NCBI GenBank assembly: GCA_018398765.1
Contig: JAHBMJ010004788.1
Span: 5,001-47,500 of the forward strand
Length of the DNA stretch: 42,500 nt
Reading direction: 5' to 3'
Source: Chromera velia
Taxonomy: Eukaryota > Sar > Chromeraceae
Shown: in pieces, positions 1 to 14,000 of the stretch
Layout of the letters: each line of letters begins with the position of its first letter
Numbering within the stretch: the first letter of the stretch is position 1
The notes under the pieces: model-generated
What the model was told of the DNA's origin: nothing
The model's database searches: none
The model's input: the letters and a program-made list of their open reading frames with translations, nothing else
Position numbers and translations under genes: made by a program

Positions 1-21
1 TTCTCTTTACCACATTTGCAG

Positions 22-1979
22 GAAAGGCGTGTGACAGCGCTGTGTGGACGATCGCTAACGGGTTCTCGGAGTTCATCGGAAACGACGGGACTGACGACTA
101 CAATCTGCTGACAGGCACACCCAACTACCCAGCGTCTGTCGCGTACCAATGCAACTACGGGTACTACATGGAGGCCACAAACGGCAACTACACGCTCACA
201 GACGGTGTACTGGTCAGTTGAAAGTATGGTCTGAACAATCGAAACCATCGTTCCTTTCGTGCGACTTGATCCGCCAGGTAATTAAGTCATAAGAGAACTC
301 GAGAACTTCCGATCAATTACACAAAAAGACTTATCTGGCCGCGTCTCTCAATTGGCTACCGCTTTGCTCATCAATTTGGAACTTTCGATCGCATGGCGTG
401 TCATTCTATTCATCTTGGTTCCTTCCTTGCTTCTTTTGCATGTGCGTCCCGTTCCGTTCCGTTCCGTTCAACCGTTGAACCTTTTGCAGACGGACGTCTG
501 TGAGGTGAAGGAGACAACTGTCGGATCGGGAGTCTGGACGGCCACGTGGAGGTTCAAGGACAGCGGGGCGGGGATGACGGCACCCAACTGCATACGTAAG
601 CTGCAAAGCAATGAGAGATTTTTGCGATTTGTTGGTACTCGTGGGCACGGATGGGAGAATTCGCATAGTCAGGGAGAGAGGCAGCAAAGAAAGGAGGCAG
701 AGGAAAATGGAGGAGACGTTCAGCGCGGCGTAGTGGATAGCAGGAAAGAGGAACAGAAGGGGATATGTGTCGAGTGTGACATTAAGGATTACCAATTCGT
801 AGCTGCACGATCAAGTTCTTCAACCGGGTAGATCCTTTTACTCTTCTGCATGCCTGATTTCTTTCAGGTGCGACGTGTCAGAACACCACCACCGCGATGA
901 TCCCTGCGAACGGGCAGGCCACTGCCAGAGACTACAGCGGGAAACTGGATGCAACCACGATGCCATCAACATTGACGTACACGTGCAATGACGGGTACCA
1001 GATGACCAGCGGCAACACGGCTTTGTACACCGTCTCTGACAATCGATTTGTCAGTCGTTTGACCTTTCCTTTCTTTCGATCCTTGCTCTCCGACTCCATG
1101 CATGTCTCCCTGTTTTTCAATAAGACTGTACATACTTAAACGTACACTCCAAAAGATGCTTTTTTTTATTCTTTGACCCTCCATAGAATCCAATCTATGG
1201 CGGAACAAACAAAACCAAATGGGGCGAAGAGAACGAATGAACAATATTGCCATCAAGCGTTTTCTGTCATGTCACTATTGGATAGATGTTTCTTGTCTTT
1301 GCATTTTCGCGTAACTTCTTCCACGCAGGTTGACGTCTGCAAGCCGATCCAAGCAGAGAGCACGAGTGTCAATGCCACGCCCTCAGGCAACTGGGCGACA
1401 ATCACCAGCAGCAACACTGCCGACATCCCCGTATGTACAGGTGTGTTCTGTTCAACCTCCAAGATGCCTTTTCTTTCTTCTACCACCAACGCAAGCGAAG
1501 CGGGTGTTTGATGTCCAAAATACAAACAGAAAAAACAAACTTAAGGGATTTCGAGGGACCCAAAGAATGATCAAACCTGTTGAGTTCACAATAGCATGTA
1601 GAGACAAACCCAAAAGCAAGAATTGGTACACGGTCCCCCTGAAATGAAAAGTCTCCGGCATGCACTACCGCATTCCAACAACCATCTCTCCAGAAGATGC
1701 TTCCTTCCCCAAGACAAAATTGCTTCATATATCTTGTCTTTGCCTGCAGCGATCTCGTGCCCTCAGGACATTCCCACTCCAGCAAACGGCCAATTGAACT
1801 ACCTGAGCTTGGGGAACCCCCCCGAACAGGTTGTCTGGAGCTGCAACCCTGGGTACAATCTGACCGTCAAGGAGACCGGACACACACCCGTGGGCAACAC
1901 ACTGACGCTCAACTGCACACAGAAAGAGCTGGCCTCCTACTGGTATATTTATGCAGCCCCAGAATGCATTGGTGGGTAG

Positions 1980-2021
<42 letters not shown>

Positions 2022-5000
2022 TTGATTTCGTATCCTTCCCTACTTTTACTCATCTATTCAGACGCTTTGACAGTTGGCGGACCGTCTCCGTACTATTTTT
2101 CCGTCAAAAGCAAAAAGCTTGTTTTCGATTGCTTTTGTTGAAACGAGAGATTTCTGTTATGTCGCTTGAAACAATTCAAGAGCCCACTGAGGGCCCAGAA
2201 AACATAAGCAAGTCCCACAATTGTGCAAGGGGGGGTGGCGGGAATCTTTAAGTTCTCTACGTCCTGTTTCTCCATTTTCTCAATTGCTATTGCTTCCTCT
2301 TGCGAATTCAATTATTTGCTTGCAGCTGTGGACTGCTCCACGCCCCAAACATTTGCACCGACAAACGGAGTCATGTCCCCAACCGCAGCAAGGCAGAAAA
2401 CGGTGCCAAGCTCAGAATGGCAAACAGACGACTCAGTGACCTTCACTTGCAACGATGGGTACATCCAGACGGGCCCCGGCAACGATACGTGCCGTGGCGT
2501 GTCTCCAAACTCAAGCGCCATCACCCAGTGGCAATACTACAACCAGACTTTCTGCAACGGTAAATCAATAGCTTGCTCATGCATAGAGTAGAACTCTTCT
2601 TGTGTATCGCTGGCCCGACTTTTTCTCTCGATTGACAGCCGGTAGGTCCAGCTGACCGTTTGATCTCAGCACAAATCTCTGTCTGTCTGTCTGTCTGTAT
2701 TTCTATCTACGTATCTGCCTGCATGTCTGTCAGTTTCGATGCCTGTGTGAAGGGGAAAAAAGGGGGGGGGGGGACCAAACAGTCTTGTCTGCACGTCAAA
2801 TTGTCTGACTGACTCTTGGTACCATCATCTCAAAGGTCTCATTCGACTCAAGACTGAGAGCTGGGCACAATTACAGTAATGGAGTGCCGTCCCATTTCCT
2901 TTTATCTTCTTTTCTTTTCTCCCTTACTCTCTGCAGAGGCCCCGTGCTCCTCTGCCCCCAACGGTAACGTGAGTCTGAACTACACCCCCACGGCCCCCAC
3001 GTACGGGTTGATGACCCCCTCCTCTCCCCCCAACGGGATTCACTGGGTGATGGGGGACTCTGTCAACTTCACCTGTAACAGCGGGTATACTCTGCAGGGT
3101 CAGTCCGTCCGTGTGTGTGTGTGTCTGTGTGAGTGTATGTGTTTGTGTGTGAGTGTGTTTGTGTGTGTCCGGGGTGGGGTGGGTGGGGTGCGGGGGGGAT
3201 AGGGAATGGGTAGGGGGCGGTCCAGATTTCATCCTCCCTCCCTTTCAGGGAATCAATCCGTTGATGACTCGGTGAACGCTGGGGGATTCTGTTTTGCCTG
3301 CCTCTCAGCATTTCGGTTCACAACAGATAGAACAGAGGAAGCGTTTTTGTTGCATCTACTCAATAAAAGTGACGCTGCTCATGCGTGTGCGCTGATCACT
3401 CTCCTTTACCTGTTTTTGCCCATTGTTTTGTCCCGACAGGAGATTCATCGGCACGTTGCGCCGCTGTGACGAACACAACTCCTGGAGAAGCGTACTGGGT
3501 CCCCATCACCACACCCGCTTGTATCGGTGAGGAAGTGCGAATGTGGGAGTGAGTGAGGGCAGGAGGAAGGGGGCCATGAAATAAGTGATCTAGTAGTGCT
3601 TGAAAAATAATTTTTCTTTTCTCTGAGATCGATGAATGCTTCCCAAAAGAAAGAGCAGAATCAAGAATCGTCAAGAAAGAAGCACACATGAGGGATCCCC
3701 ATGACAGAGAGTTGTCGATCGAGACAGAGAAATGGAAAGGAACAGAACAGGGGAAGCTCGCGAAACGGATTATCTCTCTTGCGGTTCTCGTTGATCCCTC
3801 TACCCCTAAATGTCCTCTCTCTTTTCTTCGCCTGTTTGTTTTCCTATCCTCTCCCTCCATTCTTCTGGCACTCACTTATTTTTCTGTTTTCTGTTAGCCC
3901 GTTCCCTTCTCTTGTCTCGTCGACTTGCGACGTCTCTCCCTTATTTGCTCGAATTTCTTCCTTCGTTCCCCTTTTCCTCGTTTGTTCTCGGGTACCGACA
4001 CTCCTCTCATCAGACATTGCTATATGACCAGTACTTTACGGAAGTCTTGTTCTTTTACGTCCAATATTTGCAATTTCTTTGAGTTTTTCGTTTCGCATGC
4101 AGCCTCGCCGTGCACAGGGAACCCCGCGAATGCCCCAGACTTCGGAACACGCTCCACTGTCAGTCAGCCTCTCTCTCTCTTCCTCTCTCTCTCAACCTGC
4201 ACAGATGAATGTTCATCCATACAAGTACCGGACAGTGAAGCAGGGTCGAGAGGCTGAGGGCTCCGTTGCTGCATTTGACACATCTTCTCTGTCCTGCTGT
4301 TGTCTGCTCCTTGTGTATGCGTGTTGCTCGCTTTTTTGCGTGTGCGGTTTCGTGCGTTTCTAGTTTCCCTGCTCACTCTGGTTGGCATCCACCCTCCTGC
4401 TACTTTCAAGTGGTGGCTATGACAGCTGGTACAAAAGACTGCGTGGGGGGAAAGGGAAGAGAAAACAAATTTCATGCAGAGGCCTCATTGCTTTTCGTGT
4501 TCATCGGCCGGAAAGGGCCCTTCCACCCTCAGCAGTTTTCCCCCTTATCCATCCTCTTCTTTACCGTTCCATCCTTTGCCTGCGCAGGTCTATGAAGCAA
4601 GGCTAGCCAACATGAGCTCGGCCAGTTGGTACCAACTTCAGTCGGTTGTCTTCGAGTGTCCCTCCAACTACCTGCTGACGGGTGTGACCAGCCAGACCTG
4701 CCCTTCTACGGGCGCGTGGGTGGATCCGTACCCCTACAGACCCTCCTGTGCACGTGAGTTGAGTTCACCCATCGGTGTTCGGATATCTTTCATGATTACG
4801 GCGTGTCTTCCCAATCATGCAAGGCTGGAAGGAACCGAAAGTTGTTCTTAAACCTTTTCAAGGGAAAATCTCTGGCACTTGCACTGGCATTGGCACTGGC
4901 ACTGGCTCTATCTCACATGATGGAAAAAGGAACGTCTGGCTTATGAGTCAATGTGACACAAAGCGAGCTAAACCGTCCACGAGAATTTCGTGTCCCCCCG

Positions 5001-8000
5001 ATGGGAACACCCACTTCGCTTTGTCCTCTTTCTTCCTTCCCTACTTCTGCTACATCAATAGATCGAAAGTCTGTGCCGCAGGTGATGCCGTGCGGTCGTC
5101 CTCTCCAGATGTACATTGATTTGTTGTGCCTAGCGAATGTCCTTTTGTTTTTGAGGCGAACAATCAAATCAGCTTGTCAGATGCTGAACAGAAAGACAAA
5201 GAAGGAGGCATGAGGTCTTGCACGGATCCTCCCTCCCTGCAGCTCTACGGCTCTACGGCCCGACAGCCTACATTGGCCGCTGTGTGCCTCTGGAGTTGGT
5301 TCTGGTAGCCCAAGGCCTGGGTCTGCAGAACGGGTTCCAGTCTATTTTGTGGACGGTGGCGTGCACTCTGGATTCAGCCACTGGGACTTCCGTGGATTGT
5401 GGGGGTACACTCACGGGGGCAGTGTCACAAAGCAGTGGAAAGTTTATTCTGCTCATCGACGCATCCACCATGGAAAACGTCATGAACGCCCTGCCCGGAA
5501 ACAAGGTCGGCTGATTCTCTCTCAGGGTGCCGATGAGAGCCTTTTCTGGTTGTCTGTCCACTTTTCCTGTTCCAACGTCTTGACCAAAACGTTTTGATGG
5601 CGGCTTTGACTGTCCTGGCTGAACATCCAAACGAATATCACCATCTCCTTTGAAACTTTTCGGGATCTGTTTCTCGATCTCTGTTGGTCTATACGTTCGC
5701 GTGCATGCTTCCTTTTTTGGGTCTAAAAGCCACACCTCCTTTCATTGGCGGATCTTGAGCGCAGATCTGTGCCTCGTCTTGTTTCGCAGATTGCAAAGAG
5801 ATGGCGGCAGAGTCTGCTGACACACAGGCTGCTTGACGCTCTTTTATGCCCCCCTACCTGTCTTTGTGTTTGCGTGCAGGTGTTTGCCACATTTTCTGCG
5901 GCGGTCGTGACGACAGAAGGAGGCAACGGAACCATTTCCAGAACGGTGGAGCTCCAACCTGGAGCAAGGGTGCCCGCCCTCTCTTTAAGAAGTGGACTGG
6001 GGGGACTCGCAGGGTCCGACGACATTACAGCTAATTTTGTGAACACGTTGAGAGTACGGCTCGATGTCAGGCATCCAGACAGCACTGCAGGGTCTTCCTG
6101 CACAAGTCTGGCAGACAAGAGCCCTCCTTCAATCAGTTGGTCCCTCTCTGGAGGAGGACACGACCTCACTTCCCGACTTGCACCCTCTTCTCTGAACTCT
6201 CTGGACGTTGTCGCTGCTCCGGGCACTCTTCCTCCAAGCACACAAATCGTCTTCAAAGCGACAGTCGAATCTCCAGGTTTCTACTCCCACTCCGCTAGCA
6301 TCACCGTCACAGTCCCCACATTCTCCCCCCAAGCACCTAATATCACTCTCGCAGCACCACAGAAACCACTGGCAGCTGCAGAGTGCGCCATCGCCGTGGA
6401 TGCCACTGGAACGACCGACCCAAATGAGGTCATGACTCTGGTCTCCCGCTCTCTGTCTTATTCCTGGACGTGTGCCGAGACGAGCACAGGGACCGATGTT
6501 GGCTGTGGACTCACTTTCTCTCCTTCTGGAGATTACTTCCTCATTCCTGCCAATGCCCTCACGGAAGGCAAAAAGTACAGATTCGATGCGACGGTAACTG
6601 CCACGGTCTCCTTCGACCTTTTTGGAACAAGCGGCAGCACCAGCGGAACAAAGTCAATCGTGGTAGAGCCCTCGTCCCTGAGTGCCGGCACCGGGGTTGG
6701 TTCTATGACCGCACGGTTGAGGCTGCCGACAGGGGTGAGGTCACTGGACGGGGACATGAATGGGCGACTGAATCCGACCCAGGTCTGGCAGGTTTCGTCC
6801 TCTACGGCCATGCAGGTGGAAATGACTCTGATCGTTCCTGACGGCAACTCTGCCTGCACGGTGAGTCAGTCGGTGAGCGAGTGAGTGAGTGGGTACGTGG
6901 GCAGGTGGATGGGCGGTTGGTTGATCAGAATGACAGCCCTACCTGTTCTTGGCTCCGCGCTTGATTCGCGGTTTCCCTTCATATCGCTTGACACTTTGCC
7001 TCCCCTCTCTCTCCTCTCTGTGTGTGTATCTGCCTGCAGCCCTCCAGGAGTCCCCAAGTGGAGGTCCTCATCGCGGCCTCTACTTATACCTCCACATCGG
7101 GTCTCGCTCTGAGCATTCACGATGACTACACGACTGCAATCACCAACAGCGAGCTCCAGAGGTCCATCATTCCGATCTCTCTCACAGACACAGGAGCAGG
7201 GAGCTCTGCCGCCCTCTCGGGGTCATCCGTCTCCGTCCTCACGGGAACCTTCCCGGCAGTCGCACTGGCAGCAGTCACCACCGCGCCCTTCCTCTTCCTT
7301 GCTGCTTCTCTCCGACCCGATCAACAGCTCTCGGGAAGTTCTTACTCATGGACGACCTTCGGCCTTTCCACTGGCGTCGGCCTGGTGCAGGCAGACACAG
7401 CGCCCAAAAACGGTCAGCTGCTCATTCTTGATTCCACATGAAAGTCTTGTGCTTTAGTAGTTGGAGAAGGGACCACAGGGAGTCAGATGTGGTTTGAGTG
7501 GGCGTATTTGAGCGGGATCTATCTCTTTATTCAAGATTCATGTTTTTTGCAATGTCACAGCTTATCAGCCCACGCGCCTCCGAAATTACTGGATGCACTC
7601 AACCCGTCAGAGCTGACGGGAAAGTAAAGTAGCTGTCTTCACTGATGAGTGCCTGCACTGATGCCCACGCCTGTCCCCCTCGTGTCGCTGAGCCCTTCCC
7701 TCCCTCCTTCCATGCAGGGCGCATTGAGGTCAGCCCAACGTCTGGGACGGCTCTGTTGACAACATTCAGCGCAGTGCAGAACTGGGTGGAGGACGACCGC
7801 TGGCCCCTTCTCTTCAAAATGGAATACGAGGACGCAGACGGCAAAGTCTCGGGGTCGATTCACGAAGAGAGGAGGGATCCATCTGCCTCATTTGTATTAC
7901 CTCCGGTCAGCACACATGCAGTATTTGTATTTTATCTTTCTCCAACAGGGAGGGGTAGAAACGGATCACTTTCCTAAAGACAAAAGCCAAGAAAAGAAAA

Positions 8001-11000
8001 AAGGCGGAACAAAATGAATTTGGAATAAGGTTTGACGCGAAGAATTCTTTCAATCGAGTTGTTCAGCGACACAGAAGTCCTCTCTAGCGAATGCCCCTGC
8101 CCAGGTTACTCTAGAGTGGCGGTTGCATGTTCTTTGCACTTCGCTGGCTGTGCTTTTCTCTCTGTAGGGCAGCTCATTTTTCCCGATGCTCATGCTTGGA
8201 CTATGAGATATCTCTCATTCGTTCTCTTCGCTCACTCCCTCACCCGTGCGTGCAGCCTTCCTCCGGCAGCTTCTTCAAACTGAAGGGAACCGCCACAGAC
8301 CCTTTGGGAGTGGCAACGAGCGTGACGTCTGAGGCAATTTCTGTGTCGGGGAGCTCGATCAGTAGTGGGAACCTTCTTGACTACGCCAAGAATCTGAAAA
8401 CGCTCCTGAGCTCTCTGAGCGACTCCGAGATCCTCTATGCGGTCTCTCTGTTGGGCTCTCCAGTGGCGGAACTCGAGGACTTCCTCGACGCGCAGACTTC
8501 TGTGGCAGCAGACGCCACATTCACGGTCTATAACGAGTTGGACGTCAGTCAGTCACGGTGTCTTTTCTTTTTAATTGTCCAATCTCAACGTGCACACCAA
8601 GTGTTTGCATCAGAATATGGCGGTAATCATGATACGAACTAATAAGAGGAAGCGGAGTCACGACACCCAATTTTAATCGCAGACAAAATGACGCTACCTT
8701 CCTTTAAGACCCTCTCAAAATTGATGTATATTATTTCTTGCATTGAGAGACCAATTCTACAAGCAAGCCTCTGGGCATCTCCTCATTGAAAACGGTTGTC
8801 GGCATTTCTCTCTCAACCGTTCCGTGTCCTGCAGGAGATTGCGGACATTCTCACGGAGGCGACAGAGGAGGTCACTGACCGCTGCATCTCTGCCCTCACT
8901 CAGCGAGTGTCTTCTGAGGCCGATGCGAGCAGCTCTGCAACAGCCAACACAACTGCAGGTGTGTGTCGAGATGATTGATTTTTCAAGGGTTTCAGAAGCG
9001 AGCTATTGTTCCGTTTGTTGCTCTTTGTCCTTTTGTTGAGGTGTGCACGTATCATCTCCAGATACATATCGAAAGGTGTGATCAGACGCTTTTGTTCGTT
9101 CCTCTGTGTGTGCCTCAGACGACGAGACAATGGACGCCGGGAAGATTGCACTGCACGGGGAGGCGTTTGCTTCCACAGCTTCTGTGCACAGGATTGCGGG
9201 GAAGTTCGCAGTCAGAGGCAGCGAGGCCTCGTCGAATTCTGCCGTCGAGAGGAGAGAGGAGGAGGAGGGGGTCATCATGCACCGCCTCTCGCAAGCTGGA
9301 AGGGTCCGTCAGTCAGTCCGTCAGTCAGCCAACCTGTGAGCCCAAGCAAGAGTGGCTGTATGGCTGACCAAATCAATAGGAAAGTGGGTGTGCGAGCGAA
9401 TGAGGTGCTTGTGTTCCTGTCATCTATGGATGCGATGGGTCAGATAGATGGGCAGCTACTTGCTTGTATACATATGAATAACCTGATGATTGAATGTGTG
9501 CAGGTTGGAGAAAACCTCCAGAAGTCGATGTTTTGTTCTCGAATGAGCACCGCCACCCTCTCGGACACAGCAGCCGCCGCCAGTTACGCGAATGCCCTGA
9601 GTGAGGCTGCGGGGCTGGTGACTCTCATGGCCCAAAGAGACGCCGTTGTTGACCTGACACGCACAGAGAAGGAAAGAGTGCAAGCATTCCCGTTGGAACA
9701 GGCAGCGATTGAGGCTGCACAACAGACAGTGGACACGGCGCAAGCGCTGGGTGAGTTTGTCTGGAGTCTTTCACATCTTGAATATGGTTTCTCGCAAACA
9801 ACCTCTTTGCTGTCTCATCGAATCTTCAATCGGTTTCGATTTTGCCTGACTACCCTTCTTTGCACATCTCTCCTTCTGCAGCCCTCCTTGCGGTGAAGGA
9901 CGCTGCTGTTGGCACTGTGGTGGAAGTGACAGGCGGAAATGTGACAGTCGGAGCGCTGACGATCACGCCAGCCACAGTGATGAACGAGGCTGTGACTCTG
10001 TCCGCTGGTTCCACCAAATTTGGACTTCCTTCTCTGAGCAGTCTGAACTCTGACGGTGAACTGGTCGGCCTGCCCTCCTCTGTGGCATGGCTGGAGAGCA
10101 GCTGCAACACGACTGAGCAGAGAGCAGCGAGTGGCGTCACCCTCTCGAGTGCCTCTTTCACCCAGAGTCCGTTTGCCTCCTTGCGAAACTCGAGATTTGC
10201 GGGGGCCGCCCCCTCCTCGAGTGGCCTGTCTGTTGTCCAGTGTAACCGCGTTGTCCCTGTGGAGAACCTGGAGATTCCCGTCGAAGTCGCGATGCCGATT
10301 GCAGAGACAGACAGACCGTCAACGAAGAACGTGGAGGCCAGAAACCCCATGGGAGGGCCCACGCTGGCCACTGGACGAGTCGCGTGTTCTTTCTGGAACT
10401 CGACGACCTTCGACTGGGAGCAGGAAGGTAGGCCCGGCCCATGCAGCATGACGGGGAAGAAGACTGACTATCCACATTAATCCTGCATGTTTGCATCTGC
10501 AGTCCTATTCGAATGATGTAAAAGGAAAGTGGTACTAAGTGAGTCAGGGAGATGTTCTTGGAATCATATTTCTGCGCGCTGCTTGCTTGAGGAAGCGAAT
10601 GACGTCCCGGATTTCCCGCAGACATTTTGTTTTGTTCCGCTTTCTTTGGTACCCCGTCCCGATCGGCCGTGCTTGGTCTTCAGACTGAGTTGACTCAAAG
10701 GGCGTCCATTTATGCGCTTCTCGCTCGCATGTTTGATCGTTGAATCAGATACCTTGAACAAACGCATGTTTTTTCTCTCTGCTGTGCAGGGTGCGAACAG
10801 GGCAAGTTGACGAATTCCACCCACATGCAGTGCCTCTGCACCCACTTGACAGTCTTCAGTAGTGCCTACAAAGTCGACCAGCTAGCCCCCTCCAGCAGAT
10901 ACCTGGAGGCCGGGTGGAGTCACCACAACCCTGTTCTCTGGATCGTCTTCTGCCTGGTCCTTTTGGGATCTGTCCTGGCGATAGTGTCAGTCTGCATTCG

Positions 11001-14000
11001 TCATCTCCAATTTGGTTGAATTAATGCATGCAATTTCCGAGTACGTGCAAGTTTTGTCTACTCGAAAGCTGGTGTGGCGTGTTCATTTCATTTCTACATG
11101 CAAAATGGGCGTTCTGACTCTTCCTTTTGGATTGTATTGTGCGAAGGAGAATACTAATCATACTTGGAAGACACACTTTCGTCCTGCGCTAACTTCCAGT
11201 ATCAGACTTTGGCACTTGTGCTGGGGGGCTTGTGTGTGCAGGGCCTGTATTTTGGACAGCAAGGACCACCACAGGGACCAGTACCTGAAGGCAGTTTTCC
11301 TGTCTCCTGAACGCCTCGTGCGGAGAATTTCCACAGGTGAACAGGAAAAGATGAAAGGTTTAATTGTGATGTCATGACAATCAAATTGTCTTTCCATTCA
11401 GAGTGCATCAAAACTGGCACAGGTCTAATTCTACTGAAAAAGATTCTTGATGCTGACTGAACGCAATCATTCCTGCATTCATCATTCAGAGCCTCATGTG
11501 TCTTTTCCCTCAGTCGTTTTGTTTCTATGTGACACTGTCTGAAAGCTTGCGTGTGCCCATGGATGGCGTGCATCATCTTGCTAACGAGAGACGTCCTTGC
11601 TCTTGCAGGCAAACCCCTCCAGTTCCGTTGGCGTCTCCTCCGGATTTTCCTTTTGGGCCCTTGCGCTGGCCGTGTTGTGCGCACCTGGTGGGCGTGTGCG
11701 CGACGGAAGGCCAGTCCGGGAAGACGAGCGAGGGCAGATGCCGAAGAGGCGCCACGCGTTGCGACCCTCGCGATGCATGTGCTGTTCAGCCAGGGTCTGC
11801 AGAAGTCAGGGTCGACACCCCACAGGGCGGTGCGGCACATGATCCAGACAGGCCAGCTGCCCCTGTCGATTTACATCCACCTGCTTCGACTGAAAAGGTT
11901 TGCCCGAACGCTGGCGGTGCGAATCGAACGAATTCGACGCGGCGGGCAGATACTCACGGTCCCTAATCTGAAGCATTTTCCCTTAACAAACAGCGTCTTC
12001 AGGCCGTACAAGTGCCTCATGTGGACCCGTGCCATCGCTGCAGACGTGGATGCCCTCCCAGCTCTTGACGAGGGCCTGCAGCGACTCGACATTGAAAGCC
12101 CTGAGGGGAATGTCGATGCCGTCAGTCTGTACCTGACTAGGTCCACCATCCTCATGGGGCACGAAAAAGCAAGAAGGATACGGGCGAAAAAGACACCCCC
12201 TGAGCTCAAGTGGCCGGGCCTCGGGCTGCCGTTCCGCGATGTGGCAGCGTCTACTGACGAGGTGACAGAAGTAACGCTGGAGGTGGACGGTGCTTTGAGG
12301 GGTGGGGAGGAAAACGAGGATGAGGAGGAGGAAAACGGGGAAGTAGGAGGCCCAGTGGAACAGACGTTCTACTGTTTAATCGTTCAGGTAAGTGAACAGT
12401 TGAAGACAAAGATCCGTAAATCGGCTTTTTTGCAAAGGGGTCTCTTTGTTGATGTGTTTGCTCGAAGAATAAGTTCATTTAAGCCGTCTCCATGCAACAT
12501 TGACGCAGCTCGTCCTTCTGCTTGATCGATTCTCCGTATCTTTACAAGATTCTGATCGTCTGTTTGAATGCAGGCGGAGACAGAGATGCTTGCCGACGAC
12601 GGCACAGAGCGGGGAGGCGACACACGTCCCCTTGGAGCAGAGGGAGACGTCACTGCTTTGAGAAGACGGTTCAGGAAAGAGGGAGGCATGCTGGCTCTCC
12701 AGCTCGTTCTCTACTTTCCCGTCCGAGAGGATGCAGAGGAAGTTCTGCGCACCCTTACGGAGGAACTCTCAGGACTCTACGGACCCTCTCCCGACCCTCC
12801 ACCCGTGGTCAACAGTCCAGAATTTGAAAGGGCAGCAAATGCCTTTTGGGACCGCTGGCTTGCTTTTGTGCCCGTTGAGTCGTTGGCTTTGTCTTTCAAG
12901 GAAAAGAAAAAAGAGGTCGCGGATCCGAGTGACAACACAACGGAAGGGGCGAGCAGACCCGGGGTTGCTTCTTCTTCGAGAAACGCTCCCAGCGAGACTC
13001 AGGATGGGGCCGCCTCCTCGTTGGCCATTCCGTCGTCGGCAGCAAATCCTGCAGGTGGTGCGGTCGGGCAGGCGGGAGTCTTTGGGGGTAAAGCTGCTCC
13101 GTCTGCGGTTGTGCGTGTGGAGCAGGCGGTCCCTCAAGTTCAGGTGGAGAGGTTCTTTGCGGCCATTCAGGTGTCAGACACTAGCGTGAAGGAGAACGAC
13201 CCTTTGCCGCCCTCCATTGCCTCTGCAGAAGGGGAAGAGTTCGTGCACGACAAGCACTCAAGGACTGCAGGTGTGTATGCTTTATTCGCCTGTCTTCCAC
13301 GCATGCGTTTTTGTCCGTGTCTAAGTGTTGACACCTGGTGTAGCCTTTCGGATGAAATATGTTTGAGGATACTTAGACTCTAAGAGTTGCTCTGTACACT
13401 GACAGCTCTGAATGTGAGTAAGCAGCCTTGCTTCTATGAAGGAATGCGAATTTGATGTTGAGTGAAGCAACCATTCAAACGGAAGATGGCAATGCTTTCT
13501 TGACGCTTGCTCTGCTGCATCGGTGATGTCAGGCCTGCAAAGAGTCTGCATCTCTCTTGAGAGAAGAGTCATCGTCTAGACTGAAACGGAAAGCCTGAAA
13601 GCATGATTGCCAGGTGTAAAGCAAGCAAGTGAGGAAGGGTGCAAGGATGCGCAGGAGTTTTTGCAACGGCATATTTGCGCCTTTGTCAGGCCATTTCCGA
13701 TACGCTGAAAGAAATGTTTCCTTTGTGTGCTTGTTCCGCAACCCTTGCGTACATTTCGGGTCGCAGAATCGCTCCCGTGGCTTCTGGTGACCAACGTCGG
13801 TCTGTTGCTAGACTATTCCGAGGGGGAGTGGAAGGAGGGGGACGAGGTGGACTTACGAGAGTGGAAGGGCGACGGTGTGTTGTTCCCAGAAATGACCTTC
13901 ATCCCCCAAGGAAGCACGAGAAAGGCACTCGTGAGCGCCCCCGAGTTAGACGACACAGAAGTTCTGGTCGATCAGGGGGACCTCGAGAAGGGGGGGGCTT

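Larger units (their letters stand above)
22..4753 (+). other. Six sushi/CCP modules (ectodomain of the giant gene)
   Basis: Six modules, each with the four-cysteine CCP pattern: a first Cys near the start, a second in Y/F-x-C-N-x-GY, a third, and a last Cys in a P-x-C context. Modules: 22-212+490-595; 868-1049+1329-1440; 1750-1971; 2326-2559; 2937-3098+3440-3526; 4103-4158+4588-4753. Every module ends two codons past its last Cys at a phase-1 intron, so whole modules can be shuffled without losing frame. Modules 3 and 4 are single exons and the others are split inside. Many N-x-S/T sites fit an extracellular, glycosylated chain. The first intact module begins right at the window edge, so more may lie upstream. 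Confidence 0.88.
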
